DNA from: SAR92 clade bacterium H455
GTDB taxonomy: Bacteria; Pseudomonadota; Gammaproteobacteria; Pseudomonadales; Porticoccaceae
Length of the DNA stretch: 64,000 bases
Assembly (NCBI GenBank): GCA_024802545.1
Contig: CP103416.1
Location: 2,418,001 to 2,482,000 of the forward strand
Direction: 5' to 3'
In this document: one piece after another, positions 9,235-17,720 of the stretch
How the letters are laid out: the number at the start of each line of letters is the position of its first letter
Numbering within the stretch: position 1 is the stretch's first letter
Made by a program: the position numbers and the translations under genes
The notes under the pieces: model-generated
Database searches by the model: none
What the model was told of the DNA's origin: nothing
Seen by the model: the letters and a program-made list of their open reading frames with translations, nothing else

Positions 9235-11367
9235 TCAAAAGCTGTAGCGAATCTCGCCCAATAGAGCTCTGCCCGACAACGGCAAGTCATTGGGAATAAA
9301 TGGCATGGGATCAGAGTTGGGGCTCGGTTCACGGGCGTCTTCGTCAAATAGGTTGTTCACTGTCAAAGCAAACTCAAAGGCGTTACTCATGACTTTTCGC
9401 AGTGACAGATCAAATAGGATGTAGTCGTCTATATCTGGTCGCATATCCCCACTGAGACGATTGCGATCCATAACCCAATTGGCACGCACATTAAGCCGCC
9501 AATCTTTCGGCAAGATCCAGTCAGCACGCAGATAGAGCTGCTTTTCTGGGGACTTGGCTGCAGGCACATCCTGTGTTTCATCGGTGGAATTTTGCACCGC
9601 GAAATTACCGGTCAGAGTGAAATTATCCGTTGCCTGCCAGGTCGCCTCAAACTCCATACCATAGCCTGTCTGTTCTCCAGAGTTTTGCGCGGTGCGAGTA
9701 CTATTATTAGTATCGGGAATAAACTGGATAATATCGGTCCAGTCGTAATAGAAAAAATTCGTCATCAATGTCAGTTCATAATTGGGTCGATAATCAAACG
9801 CCAATTCATAGCTTTTAATCTCTTCCGGCTTAAGATTGATATTGCCGAGAATTAAAGGGTTATTAATTGCCCGCGTTTGAGCAAATGAAGGGGCGCGAAA
9901 CGCCTCGCCGTAGAGTAACTTTGTGGTTAATTTGTAACTGGTAGACCAGACCAAGGCCAACCTTGGATTGGTGGTGGCACCGAAATCCGAGTAGTTATCA
10001 TGTCGCAGCCCTGCGGTTAATTCCCAGTCATTGGCTAACTGCCAGACATCCTGAAGAAACACATATCTATTATCACGACTGTCTTCGGTGAGGAATACGT
10101 AGAGACTGTCGGACACATCAACCAATGGATCACCAGGCAAAATTGGCAATTCAGTCTCTGGATTAATGCCAAAGTTTTTCCACTCGGTTATTTTGTCAAT
10201 TTCACCATCGTAATAGCCGGCGCCAGCACTGATACGATGTTTTTCGATACCGCTGTGCTCCATGCGCACACCGAAGCGAGCATGCCGTTCAAAAATCTCT
10301 GGATTGCCTATTACGCCATCGGGAAAGGGGGGAAATATCGGTAACCCGGACAGATCAAGAAAGGGACCAGTAGAACCGGCTGGGTAGAGAATAAAGTTAC
10401 CCTCCACTTCCTGAGAGGTATCAAAATAACTGGTTTGAAACTCAACTAAGGTGTTATCAAATATCTCCTCATCAGTGTAGGTGAGATCTATATTGAATCG
10501 TTGACTGGAAAATTTGTTTCCTGGATTAAGTGCTTGAGCTGCACCGGCGCCATCACCGATATTATTGCGAATCTGACTGCCCGCTCTGAGCCGCAATTTT
10601 TTGTAACTTGCCTCAAGACGCAAATCAATATTCTCAGCAGAGCGATTAACTGAACCTGGGGCATTTGAAACTGCAGTTCCAGTAATGAAATCAAGTAGGC
10701 TTTGAGCATCGCTGCTGATCACCGCATCAGATCCATCAGTTTTCGTAAACTCAATGGTGCCCATATAACCTAGCTCACCTTTTTCGCCCGCCCCAGTAAC
10801 CCAAACATCCGTAGTATCAAAAGAGCCGACTCTTACCCCGGCAGAATTATGCTTAACCTCATCGGGAGTCTTGGTAACTATATTGATCACTCCGGCAAAG
10901 GCGTCGGCACCATAGAGTGCTGAACCGGGTCCGCGAATAACTTCTATTCGCGAGATCGCTTCAACCGGCATACCGCCCCAAACAACATTGCGATCGCCCT
11001 GAAATAAATTGGTAATGGGAATGCCATTGATGAGCATTAGAACTTGAGGGTTGAAGTCTGAAGAAATACCGCGGAAAAGATATTGCGCATTATATCCAAT
11101 CACGTCACGACTTATATGCAAACCGGGAACCGATTCTAAGATCTGGTCAATATCTCGAGCGCCCAAAGCACGTATCTGGCTGGCAGTAATAACTGATGCC
11201 ACCGCCGGTGCTTTGGCGATTGGCTGGGTGGTGCCTGTAGCAATTGAAACATAGTCTTCATCACCGTAGAAACCGGCGAAATCAACATCTGAGTTAAGAG
11301 AATTTTCGGCAAATGCCCCATTGCAATTCAGAATTAATAAGAAAAATACTGCATACAGCTTAGTCAT
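9235..11367 (-). CDS. TonB-dependent outer-membrane receptor
   Basis: A 710-residue outer-membrane beta-barrel receptor. Signal peptide (YAVFFLLILNCNGAFA), a TonB-box-like segment (DYVSIATG, about residues 37-44), plug domain from residue 50 (PAVASVITASQIRALGARDIDQILESVPG, then VIRGPGSALYGADAFAGVINIVTK) and a barrel ending in the aromatic RYSF. Energised import of a scarce ligand via TonB/ExbBD is the family role. It begins 3 bases after the stop of the citrate-synthase-like gene upstream, so it is the distal gene of that operon. Nothing in the sequence fixes the ligand. No Fur-like box was identified. Confidence 0.93.
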   Translation of the reverse strand: MTKLYAVFFLLILNCNGAFAENSLNSDVDFAGFYGDEDYVSIATGTTQPIAKAPAVASVITASQIRALGARDIDQILESVPGLHISRDVIGYNAQYLFRGISSDFNPQVLMLINGIPITNLFQGDRNVVWGGMPVEAISRIEVIRGPGSALYGADAFAGVINIVTKTPDEVKHNSAGVRVGSFDTTDVWVTGAGEKGELGYMGTIEFTKTDGSDAVISSDAQSLLDFITGTAVSNAPGSVNRSAENIDLRLEASYKKLRLRAGSQIRNNIGDGAGAAQALNPGNKFSSQRFNIDLTYTDEEIFDNTLVEFQTSYFDTSQEVEGNFILYPAGSTGPFLDLSGLPIFPPFPDGVIGNPEIFERHARFGVRMEHSGIEKHRISAGAGYYDGEIDKITEWKNFGINPETELPILPGDPLVDVSDSLYVFLTEDSRDNRYVFLQDVWQLANDWELTAGLRHDNYSDFGATTNPRLALVWSTSYKLTTKLLYGEAFRAPSFAQTRAINNPLILGNINLKPEEIKSYELAFDYRPNYELTLMTNFFYYDWTDIIQFIPDTNNSTRTAQNSGEQTGYGMEFEATWQATDNFTLTGNFAVQNSTDETQDVPAAKSPEKQLYLRADWILPKDWRLNVRANWVMDRNRLSGDMRPDIDDYILFDLSLRKVMSNAFEFALTVNNLFDEDAREPSPNSDPMPFIPNDLPLSGRALLGEIRYSF

Positions 11368-11370
11368 TAT

Positions 11371-12177
11371 TCACACCCTCCAGTGCTTGACTGTCTCGCC
11401 TCCCGTATAGTTGAGGCGAGCAGTCCGTAAGGGAAAAAAACATCCTTCCTGCTGATTTGATGCATCTATAAAACAAGGCATCGCACCAGCAGTGAAGGCT
11501 AACGTCGCCATATGATAAAAATCCATAGGGCTCAGTTCTTCATCAGCCAATAAACCAGCACAGACTGCTGCAATATTGATTTGGTATTTAAATCGACTAG
11601 CGGCTAAATACTCCGCTACAGCAAAGGCTAATTTGATATATTTGCCTTCACCGCAGCCTATTGAACGAGCAAAATTCATCATCGGTTCTACTCGTTCATC
11701 CGCCGTAACTAAGGGCCTTCCATAGCCGTAGACACTGCGATACTGCTTTAACTCTGCTCGAACAATTTGCTCTAGGTCCTCACCCTCAGCTAATCGCTTA
11801 TCCGCGCGGTATAAAAAATCTGTCGCTCCTTTAATTGGCTTTAGCCCATAAATTGTCGCCTCGGTAACCGCTACTGATGCGGCTGCAGCAAGTGCTCCTG
11901 TGGAGCGGGCGGTGCCGGCCAGTGCTGATACACGATTATTCCAAATGCGCGGATCTGGAAAGCTGGTACAAATAACCCACATACCCTCCATTAGTCGTGA
12001 AATCTGCGGTGATTTTTTCCCGGTGCTGGCTAACAGCAAATACTCCATCCATGAGCTGTTATTTAATTCCTTAAACACATCTTTTCCACGCAATACTACC
12101 TTCTCGCCAGGAAACCAACCGCCCATTGAGGTGCGCCAATTATCCTCAAACTTCTCTAACTTACTGTGAACCGACAT
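11371..12177 (-). CDS. Small citrate-synthase-fold protein A, active-site residues missing
   Basis: A 268-residue protein resembling the C-terminal citrate synthase/citryl-CoA lyase region. The helix IWNNRVSALAGTARSTGALAAAASVAVTEA, the loop GYGRPLVTADERVEPM and the tail TARLNYTGG can be aligned by eye with the GSSGANP, GFGHRVYKNYDPR and RQLYTG segments of citrate synthase. At the catalytic positions His264 becomes Pro, His305 becomes Arg and Asp362 becomes Asn or Ile (E. coli GltA numbering, manual alignment). It sits 27 bases after a second protein of the same fold and 3 bases before the TonB receptor. It may be a pseudoenzyme partner in a heteromer, or catalyse different CoA chemistry. Function unknown. 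Confidence 0.7.
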   Translation of the reverse strand: MSVHSKLEKFEDNWRTSMGGWFPGEKVVLRGKDVFKELNNSSWMEYLLLASTGKKSPQISRLMEGMWVICTSFPDPRIWNNRVSALAGTARSTGALAAAASVAVTEATIYGLKPIKGATDFLYRADKRLAEGEDLEQIVRAELKQYRSVYGYGRPLVTADERVEPMMNFARSIGCGEGKYIKLAFAVAEYLAASRFKYQINIAAVCAGLLADEELSPMDFYHMATLAFTAGAMPCFIDASNQQEGCFFPLRTARLNYTGGETVKHWRV

Positions 12178-12204
12178 ACAGTTTTCTCACTGGACCGAAT
12201 GGCC

Positions 12205-12996
12205 TCACGGATTTAATTTGAAACCGTTGGCGAAAAACGGGTATTTTCGCCAACCCAGCCTCTCTTGCTCAAGACTGTGAACTGCCGCTCCTGGGAGGCG
12301 CAATAGTAAAAACAGCATCTCAGCTTGTTCAGGCAAAAACTCAAGATCTTGGAGGGCAGCGGCAGCGACACCGGAAAAAGCCAAGGGGCATCCGGCAAAC
12401 TCTTCTAATGCGGTGCGATTGTCATTCAGCCATTGAAGGTGTGAGCCTTTGCCGACGTCGATGAGATGTGCCAGAGTCTGTTTGACTGGGGTCGGGCAAC
12501 TGACACCATTGGGATCAAATCCCGGCGCGTGCTCCATAGGCAGCCAGACATCTTCTCGGCCAAGCTGAGGCGGCTCTTTGATCAACTGCTGCCAGGCCTC
12601 CAGACTAGTCCCGCACTGCTGCCAATACTCCATAGCATGAAAGACTTCACGAGATCCCCCCAAGTTACCGGCTCCCACAGAGAGTGCAGCGATCAGCGCA
12701 GAGGCGTGTGTAGAGCCACCCACTCCAGCACTCATGGCAGCTCTAACGCTGTGATCTCTTGGCCCGGGATTGGCTAGTGCAACGGCCAACCCTTCAAGTA
12801 GTGCTGACTGTTCGGGCGTTGGCTGCTGCTGCTTAAAGAGCAGGTAGAGATAATCTATATAACTAGCGTTTTTTAATAGATCGCCGTAAACATCATAGCC
12901 ACCGCAAAAACAGCTTGCGGCGGCGAATTGGTTGTCAGACTCGGGGGTTTCACGCCAGATTTTTGTTTCAATAGTTTCAACAATTTCTTCAGGCAT
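12205..12996 (-). CDS. Small citrate-synthase-fold protein B, active-site residues missing
   Basis: A 263-residue paralogue-like partner of the downstream gene. The run RAAMSAGVGGSTHASALIAALSVG followed by NLGGSREVFHAM matches the core helices of citrate synthases and citryl-CoA lyases, and its length is like the free citryl-CoA lyase subunit. The GFGHRV histidine is replaced (GFDPNGV), the preceding ADH-type motif reads ANPGP, and the VD aspartate segment reads PLAFSG. So the canonical acid-base residues appear to be absent. The ATG overlaps the end of the ThDP-enzyme gene by 8 bases, showing tight coupling. The sequence is clearly divergent from protein A, so this is not a recent duplication. 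Confidence 0.7.
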   Translation of the reverse strand: MPEEIVETIETKIWRETPESDNQFAAASCFCGGYDVYGDLLKNASYIDYLYLLFKQQQPTPEQSALLEGLAVALANPGPRDHSVRAAMSAGVGGSTHASALIAALSVGAGNLGGSREVFHAMEYWQQCGTSLEAWQQLIKEPPQLGREDVWLPMEHAPGFDPNGVSCPTPVKQTLAHLIDVGKGSHLQWLNDNRTALEEFAGCPLAFSGVAAAALQDLEFLPEQAEMLFLLLRLPGAAVHSLEQERLGWRKYPFFANGFKLNP

Positions 12997-14809
12997 GTTT
13001 AATTTTCAGCACATTGGTTCTAAGTGCGATTGGCGGTGCTTCAGTAACGTCAATGCGCACATCGAGAACCGTTGGTCCTTTGCGTGCGCAGATAGTGTTG
13101 ATATCCAGGCTATTTAAGTCTGCAGGTGAATGAATAATATGACCCGGCGCGCCCATTGCCTCAGCCAGGGCCGAAAAATCTACAGGAGTTAACTTATTCG
13201 CAGTTGGTTCTGCACCAGTGAGCATTTGACCATGCTTAACCATGCCATAGGCATGGTCATTTAAAATCACAAAAATAAGGGTTAACTTTTCTTCTATCGC
13301 CACGGTGAGTTCCTGACCGCTCATCAGCCAACTGCCATCACCGGTAATACATACCACAGGGGTATTATCCAAAGCCAAACTGGTTCCCACAGCACTACCA
13401 ATAGCCCAGCCCATTGACGCAAAATCCATTGATGCGCTAAACAAACCTCCATGGCCTCGCATACCCGCAAGACGACGATCAAACGGGTGTAAATAATGTG
13501 TGCCCCAGGCGAAACTATTACCAGAGTCAGCTAAATAACGTGTATGCGGAGGAAATAGCTGTGGGAGGTAGTACATCAGACGTTGCGGTTTGATTGGTGT
13601 AGCGTCGCTGTTATAAGCAGCGAGATTGTCGCAGTCAAAATGCATTGTTAAATCGGCAGAAGACTTTTTCTTATCCTGTTTAACGGCCTTTTTATCCTTA
13701 ATGTCAACAACCGCTCTCAGAGGTGATCCCTTTGGATTCCCATATTGGCTATCTAGCCGATTAAAGATGGTTTCAAGGCAGCCTCTGACATGGAGTTTTG
13801 CCATTGGCGTCCGAGTTAAATTTGCCTCAGTGGATTCCACATGTATCAACTTGCCGTTAAGAAGAAGTTTGGTGTCCCAGGCATTACTGGAAAACTCACC
13901 AAAACGAGCGCCAATTGCAATCACCAAATCGACGCTGGGATCTATGAGCAACTGTTTCGCAGAATTATGCCCAGCAAAGCCAATAACACCCTTAAATAGA
14001 GGGTGATAAGGGCTGACCAAACCTTTGCCATGGGGCGTTACGATAATTTTTGCATCGATTTCAGAAGCAATACTCAAAATACTAACAATCGCCTCACTGG
14101 CTTCGTCGCCAATAATAAACACTGGATTCCGAGCCCGAGTGATCTCAACATTGAGTTTGGCAACGGCTTTCTCGTCAATCAGCGCCGGCCTATCCAATAA
14201 GTTATCCAATTGATAATGAGTCTGGCTGATAAGGTTATCCATCGCCATCACATCCCGCGGCACGCTGATATGAGCGGGACCAGCTGGGGAGCCCATAGCC
14301 GACATAATGGCGGCGGCAAGTTTATGTTCAAACTGGTCAACATGGGAAATAAGAGTATTGTATCTGGTGCAGTGGGAGTAGAGGCCGACAGTGTTGACCC
14401 CGGTGCAGGAAGAGTCCTGAATGGCGCCTTTACCAAAGGTTGAGATTGCCGTTTGCGCGGTGATCACTAACATTGGCACATTATTTTCGTAGGCGGAGGC
14501 GACCCCGGTAATCATATTGGTTGCGCCGGGCCCAGTGGTTGAGCAGCAGACTCCCAGCTTGCCGCTGTTTCTGGCGTAGCCATCGGCCATAAAGGCGGCG
14601 CCGGTTTCGTGGCGAGCTACTACAGCGCGCACTCCACCCCGTCGTTCACTGCGTGCTAGAGCATCGTAGAGTGGTTCTATGGCGCCTCCTGGCACCCCAA
14701 AAACATATTCAACTCCCAGTTGTTCAAGGTAAGCGACTAGTAAATCCGCCATTTTTGGCCCCATTGGTGTAACAGCCCGGCACCGTTCTCTACCTTCTAT
14801 GTCGGTCAT
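12989..14809 (-). CDS. Thiamine-diphosphate-dependent enzyme of the acetolactate synthase family
   Basis: A roughly 606-residue member of the POX/AHAS-like ThDP family. The N-terminal PYR domain has GVPGGAIEPLYDAL and RHETGAAFMADGYAR, whose Glu (about residue 68) activates the cofactor; the central domain has the GDEASEAIVSI region; the C-terminal PP domain has GDGSWLM and LNDHAYGM (the Mg-ThDP GDG-N motif). A Lys-rich insert lies around residues 350-380. There is no neighbouring ilvN-type regulatory subunit, so branched-chain synthesis is unlikely. The start is set at 14809 because AGGA lies 6 bases before it; a start 4 codons upstream lacks a ribosome site. It heads the operon with the two citrate-synthase-fold genes and the TonB receptor. 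Substrate unknown: carboligase, decarboxylase or acyl transferase are all possible. Confidence 0.85.
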   Translation of the reverse strand: MTDIEGRERCRAVTPMGPKMADLLVAYLEQLGVEYVFGVPGGAIEPLYDALARSERRGGVRAVVARHETGAAFMADGYARNSGKLGVCCSTTGPGATNMITGVASAYENNVPMLVITAQTAISTFGKGAIQDSSCTGVNTVGLYSHCTRYNTLISHVDQFEHKLAAAIMSAMGSPAGPAHISVPRDVMAMDNLISQTHYQLDNLLDRPALIDEKAVAKLNVEITRARNPVFIIGDEASEAIVSILSIASEIDAKIIVTPHGKGLVSPYHPLFKGVIGFAGHNSAKQLLIDPSVDLVIAIGARFGEFSSNAWDTKLLLNGKLIHVESTEANLTRTPMAKLHVRGCLETIFNRLDSQYGNPKGSPLRAVVDIKDKKAVKQDKKKSSADLTMHFDCDNLAAYNSDATPIKPQRLMYYLPQLFPPHTRYLADSGNSFAWGTHYLHPFDRRLAGMRGHGGLFSASMDFASMGWAIGSAVGTSLALDNTPVVCITGDGSWLMSGQELTVAIEEKLTLIFVILNDHAYGMVKHGQMLTGAEPTANKLTPVDFSALAEAMGAPGHIIHSPADLNSLDINTICARKGPTVLDVRIDVTEAPPIALRTNVLKIKHA

Positions 14810-14869
14810 TTTTTTCCTCATAAATTAATGCGATACACAGAAATGTTGATGTATTTTTTGCTAAATTTA

Positions 14870-14898
14870 TTAATAGATGATTAATTGCCCCTTATCAA
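14870..14898 (-). promoter_or_regulatory. Predicted sigma-70 promoter of the ThDP/TonB-receptor operon
   Basis: Minus-strand TTGATA (14893-14898) and TATTAA (14870-14875) are separated by 17 bases in an AT-rich intergenic stretch. A start site near 14863 would leave a leader of about 54 bases to the chosen start of the ThDP enzyme gene. Confidence 0.5.
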
Positions 14899-14948
14899 CT
14901 CAATCTATTTACTGATGCGGGGTCATGTGCTGTTTACCCGCCCTTGTC

Positions 14949-14976
14949 TCGACATAGGCCCCTGAGTGGTTACAAT
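14949..14976 (+). promoter_or_regulatory. Predicted promoter of the VC0807-like gene
   Basis: TCGACA (14949-14954) and TACAAT (14971-14976), 16 bases apart. The element overlaps a possible ATG at 14966, which supports the downstream start at 15005 for the gene it serves. Confidence 0.4.
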
Positions 14977-15004
14977 GCGCGTCTATACTGCGCAAAAGAA
15001 AACT

Positions 15005-15736
15005 ATGACTGACAGCACTGACAGACAACCACAGCCCAGCGAAAAGAAAGACAGCCCACAAAAAGAGAGCCTGCTGCTCAATCTGGCGTTTAATATCGCC
15101 ATACCCACTCTGGTGCTGACTAAACTCAGCGGCGCAGACTACCTGGGGATTAAGCTGGCAATTATTGTGGCCCTATCATTTCCGATTATTTACGGTGTCC
15201 GCGACTTTTTTGTCCGCGGCAAAATCAACTTCTTCTCGGCATTGGGGGTGGTCAGCGTTGCCTTGACCGGCGGCATTAGCCTGATGGAGTTAGATGCGAT
15301 TTATATAGCGATTAAAGAGGCCAGTATTCCGGCCCTCTTTGGTCTGGCGACACTGATTTCACTGAAAACCTCGCAACCACTAATTCATACTTTTTTGCTC
15401 AACGATTCGGTGCTTGAGATCGATAAGATCAATGCCTCGCTGCTGAGCCGCAACCGTAAACCGGAATTTGATCAGCTGCTGATCAATGCGTCCTGGATTC
15501 TGGCTGGCTCATTTTTGCTCTCTGCGGTACTGAACTATTTCCTCGCGGTGTATTTATTGACAGCAGATCCCGGCACTCAGGCCTTTAATGAGCAGCTCGG
15601 CAAAATGACCGCGCTCAGCTTTCCGGTGATCGCAGTGCCCGCTATGTTGGTGATGATTGGCGATATGTTTTACCTCTTTAGAGGCATCACCCGTATTACC
15701 GGGCTGTCCCTAGACGAAATTATTAAACAGAAATAA
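15005..15736 (+). CDS. VC0807-family integral membrane protein
   Basis: About 243 residues with several hydrophobic helices: LLLNLAFNIAIPTLVL, IKLAIIVALSFPIIYGV, FFSALGVVSVALTGGISL, IPALFGLATLISL, WILAGSFLLSAVLNYFLAVYLL and FPVIAVPAMLVMIGDMFYLF. The pattern fits the VC0807 family, often labelled as a putative transporter or septation-type membrane protein without proven function. The start at 15005 is preferred over 14966 because the latter lies within the predicted -10 region. It is followed after 12 bases by yciI and is probably cotranscribed with it. Confidence 0.75.
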   Translation: MTDSTDRQPQPSEKKDSPQKESLLLNLAFNIAIPTLVLTKLSGADYLGIKLAIIVALSFPIIYGVRDFFVRGKINFFSALGVVSVALTGGISLMELDAIYIAIKEASIPALFGLATLISLKTSQPLIHTFLLNDSVLEIDKINASLLSRNRKPEFDQLLINASWILAGSFLLSAVLNYFLAVYLLTADPGTQAFNEQLGKMTALSFPVIAVPAMLVMIGDMFYLFRGITRITGLSLDEIIKQK

Positions 15737-15748
15737 AAGAGTAAATTT

Positions 15749-16048
15749 ATGTGGTACGCAATAATCAGTGAAGATATTGAAAACAGCCTTGCACAGCGCT
15801 TAGCAGCCCGCCCGGCCCATTTGCAGCGACTGCAAGAATTAAAAGATGATGGTCGTCTATTTGTTGCCGGCCCCCATCCGGCAATAGATTCTATGGAGCC
15901 CGGTGAGGCCGGATTTACCGGCAGTTTGGTGATCGCTGAATTCCCATCGCTTACACAGGCTCAGCAGTGGGCCGATGCCGACCCCTTTGTCACAGCAGGT
16001 GTCTACCAGCAAGTAACAGTTAAACCGTTCAAAAAAGTACTGCCTTAG
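15749..16048 (+). CDS. yciI: YciI-like protein
   Basis: A 99-residue member of the YciI/YCII family, a small ferredoxin-like alpha-beta fold. [26 protein letters not shown] contains the conserved R-x-x-H element, DGRLFVAGP the next conserved block, and [20 protein letters not shown] the C-terminal signature. Biochemical role unsettled; some relatives act as lyases or dehydrochlorinases on small molecules. Its partner upstream is a membrane protein, as in many gammaproteobacteria. Confidence 0.88.
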   Translation: MWYAIISEDIENSLAQRLAARPAHLQRLQELKDDGRLFVAGPHPAIDSMEPGEAGFTGSLVIAEFPSLTQAQQWADADPFVTAGVYQQVTVKPFKKVLP

Positions 16049-16177
16049 CAGGCTGCTGTAACTGCTAGCCTGCCCTACCACAGACTAACGTGACATAATG
16101 ATTAGCAGTCAAATGGTTATCATTTGCTGCTGATCAGAGTATTATCCAACCCTTTCTAACTTATCGTTTTTGAAACC

Positions 16178-16930
16178 ATGAAATATCTCTTTTTGGCAGT
16201 ACCGATTTTAGCCCTATCCATCAGCCATTCTCTGTTTGCTCAGGAGGCTGCAAATCTCGACGCCGTGGATACAGCAACCCCAGAAAAAATTGAAGAAAAA
16301 ACTCAAGAGAAAGTTTATCTGCAGAATAAATCGGTCTGGGTTAGCGATGAATTTCTTGTGCCAATGCGCTCTTCTCCCTGCGATCGCTGCACCATTGTTC
16401 ATCGCGGTATTAAGTCCGGCACCAAACTCCAGCTTCTAGAAATGGTTGATGGCTGGGGACATCTGGTCACCAGTAGCGGTACCGAAGGCTGGATGGAAGA
16501 GCAGTATCTGGTGGATCAGCCGATTGCTCGCATTAGAGTAGAAGCCCAGCAGAAAGAGCTGGCGGCCCTGCAGCAGCGCAATAGCGAGCTGGTAAAAATA
16601 CTTGGCGAACTGAATGAGGCATCAAAAGCGGTGCGTGGTGAACTCGACAATAGCCAAGCTAACCAAAAGAATTTGGCCAATGAGCTAGCTGAGATCCGCG
16701 AGATCTCCTCGGACTCCATCGCCCTCAGTCAACAGAACCAGCAACTGGTGAAAAATAACCATATGCTGCAGCGAGAGAATGATTCGCTAAAGGCGAATGT
16801 CGATGATCTGCAAAAAGACCAGCGCAATGAGTCATTTCTCTATGGCGGCTTAACCGTATTTCTCGGAGCTATCCTAGTGATCCTGATTCCGAAACTGCGC
16901 GGTCGCAAACGTTTTTCTGAATGGCAGTAG
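16178..16930 (+). CDS. SH3-domain membrane protein, YgiM/TIGR04211-like
   Basis: A 250-residue envelope protein. Signal sequence FLAVPILALSISHSLFA, then a bacterial SH3 domain (about residues 48-112, SVWVSDEFLVPMRSSPCDRCTIVHRG to GWGHLVTSSGTEGWMEEQYL), a long Gln/Glu/Asn-rich coiled coil (about 120-215) and one C-terminal transmembrane helix (LTVFLGAILVILIPKL) with a basic cytoplasmic tail. This architecture is that of YgiM-type proteins. Role unknown, presumably periplasmic binding and oligomerisation. Two cysteines in PCDRC may form a disulfide. Confidence 0.8.
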   Translation: MKYLFLAVPILALSISHSLFAQEAANLDAVDTATPEKIEEKTQEKVYLQNKSVWVSDEFLVPMRSSPCDRCTIVHRGIKSGTKLQLLEMVDGWGHLVTSSGTEGWMEEQYLVDQPIARIRVEAQQKELAALQQRNSELVKILGELNEASKAVRGELDNSQANQKNLANELAEIREISSDSIALSQQNQQLVKNNHMLQRENDSLKANVDDLQKDQRNESFLYGGLTVFLGAILVILIPKLRGRKRFSEWQ

Positions 16931-16978
16931 TACGCCACCCAAACAAAATTATTTCTAAGCAAATAACTCGGAGGCAGT

Positions 16979-17635
16979 ATGCAAAACGTCGATCAAAAAT
17001 TATTCAGCCGTTTACTGCTGGTTTCTCTGGTGCTGCTATGCCAGGCTTTCTCCACAAGTGCTTACGCCGAAAACCCACAGATTAAACTGCAAACTGATAT
17101 GGGGGATATCCTCATTGAACTCTATCCAGAGCAGGCTCCAGTCTCAGTGGATAACTTTGTTAAGCACGCTAATAGCTTCCACTACGACGGTCTAATTTTT
17201 CATCGGGTGATCAAGGGCTTTATGATTCAGAGCGGCGGTCATACCTTTGATCTAACACCCCGTGAATCAGAGCGCGCACCAATTATCAATGAATCATTCA
17301 ATGGATTAAGCAATAGTCGCGGCACCATCGCCATGGCGCGCACCAATGATCCCGATAGTGCCAAAGCACAGTTTTTTATCAATCATGGCAACAATAAATC
17401 CCTCAATGCCCGCGGCTCAAAGGCTGGCTATGCAGTGTTTGGCTCCGTGATTAAAGGCATGGATGTGGTCGATGCTATAGCTGAGACTAAGGTGGCGACT
17501 ATGGGCATGTATCAAAATGTGCCTGTCACTGCTATTCGCATTCTCAGTGCCCGCTTGCTCAACCCGGATACTTGGAAGCCTCTTGCAGAACCGAAGACCT
17601 TGCCGGCCTTTGAAAAGCCAATCCCTATTCGCTAG
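16979..17635 (+). CDS. Exported cyclophilin-type peptidyl-prolyl isomerase
   Basis: A 218-residue cyclophilin with an N-terminal signal (LLLVSLVLLCQAFSTSAYA), so periplasmic like PpiA. Core motifs: IELYPEQAPVSVDNFVKH, FHRVIKGFMIQSGG (catalytic Arg of FHRVI), GTIAMART and AQFFINHGNN. Bacterial cyclophilins commonly lack the eukaryotic Trp position, as here. A GGAG ribosome site (TCGGAGGCAG) lies 7 to 10 bases upstream of the ATG. A 7-bp inverted repeat overlapping the stop (17633-17651) could act as a weak terminator. Confidence 0.9.
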   Translation: MQNVDQKLFSRLLLVSLVLLCQAFSTSAYAENPQIKLQTDMGDILIELYPEQAPVSVDNFVKHANSFHYDGLIFHRVIKGFMIQSGGHTFDLTPRESERAPIINESFNGLSNSRGTIAMARTNDPDSAKAQFFINHGNNKSLNARGSKAGYAVFGSVIKGMDVVDAIAETKVATMGMYQNVPVTAIRILSARLLNPDTWKPLAEPKTLPAFEKPIPIR

Positions 17636-17720
17636 TAGAGTCTTTCTACTAACAGGCAATTTACCCGCTTGTTCATAAGAGCCCCTCTTATAAAAACCTA
17701 TTGATAGAAGCCGTGTAGAT

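Noticed and set aside
12989-14809. Assignment as IlvB/IlvI acetolactate synthase of branched-chain synthesis
   Set aside because: There is no regulatory subunit or ilv gene nearby, and the operon partners differ. Only the family level is supported.
14966-15004. Upstream ATG for the VC0807-like gene
   Set aside because: It overlaps the predicted -10 element and lacks a ribosome site, and the added residues do not fit the family.
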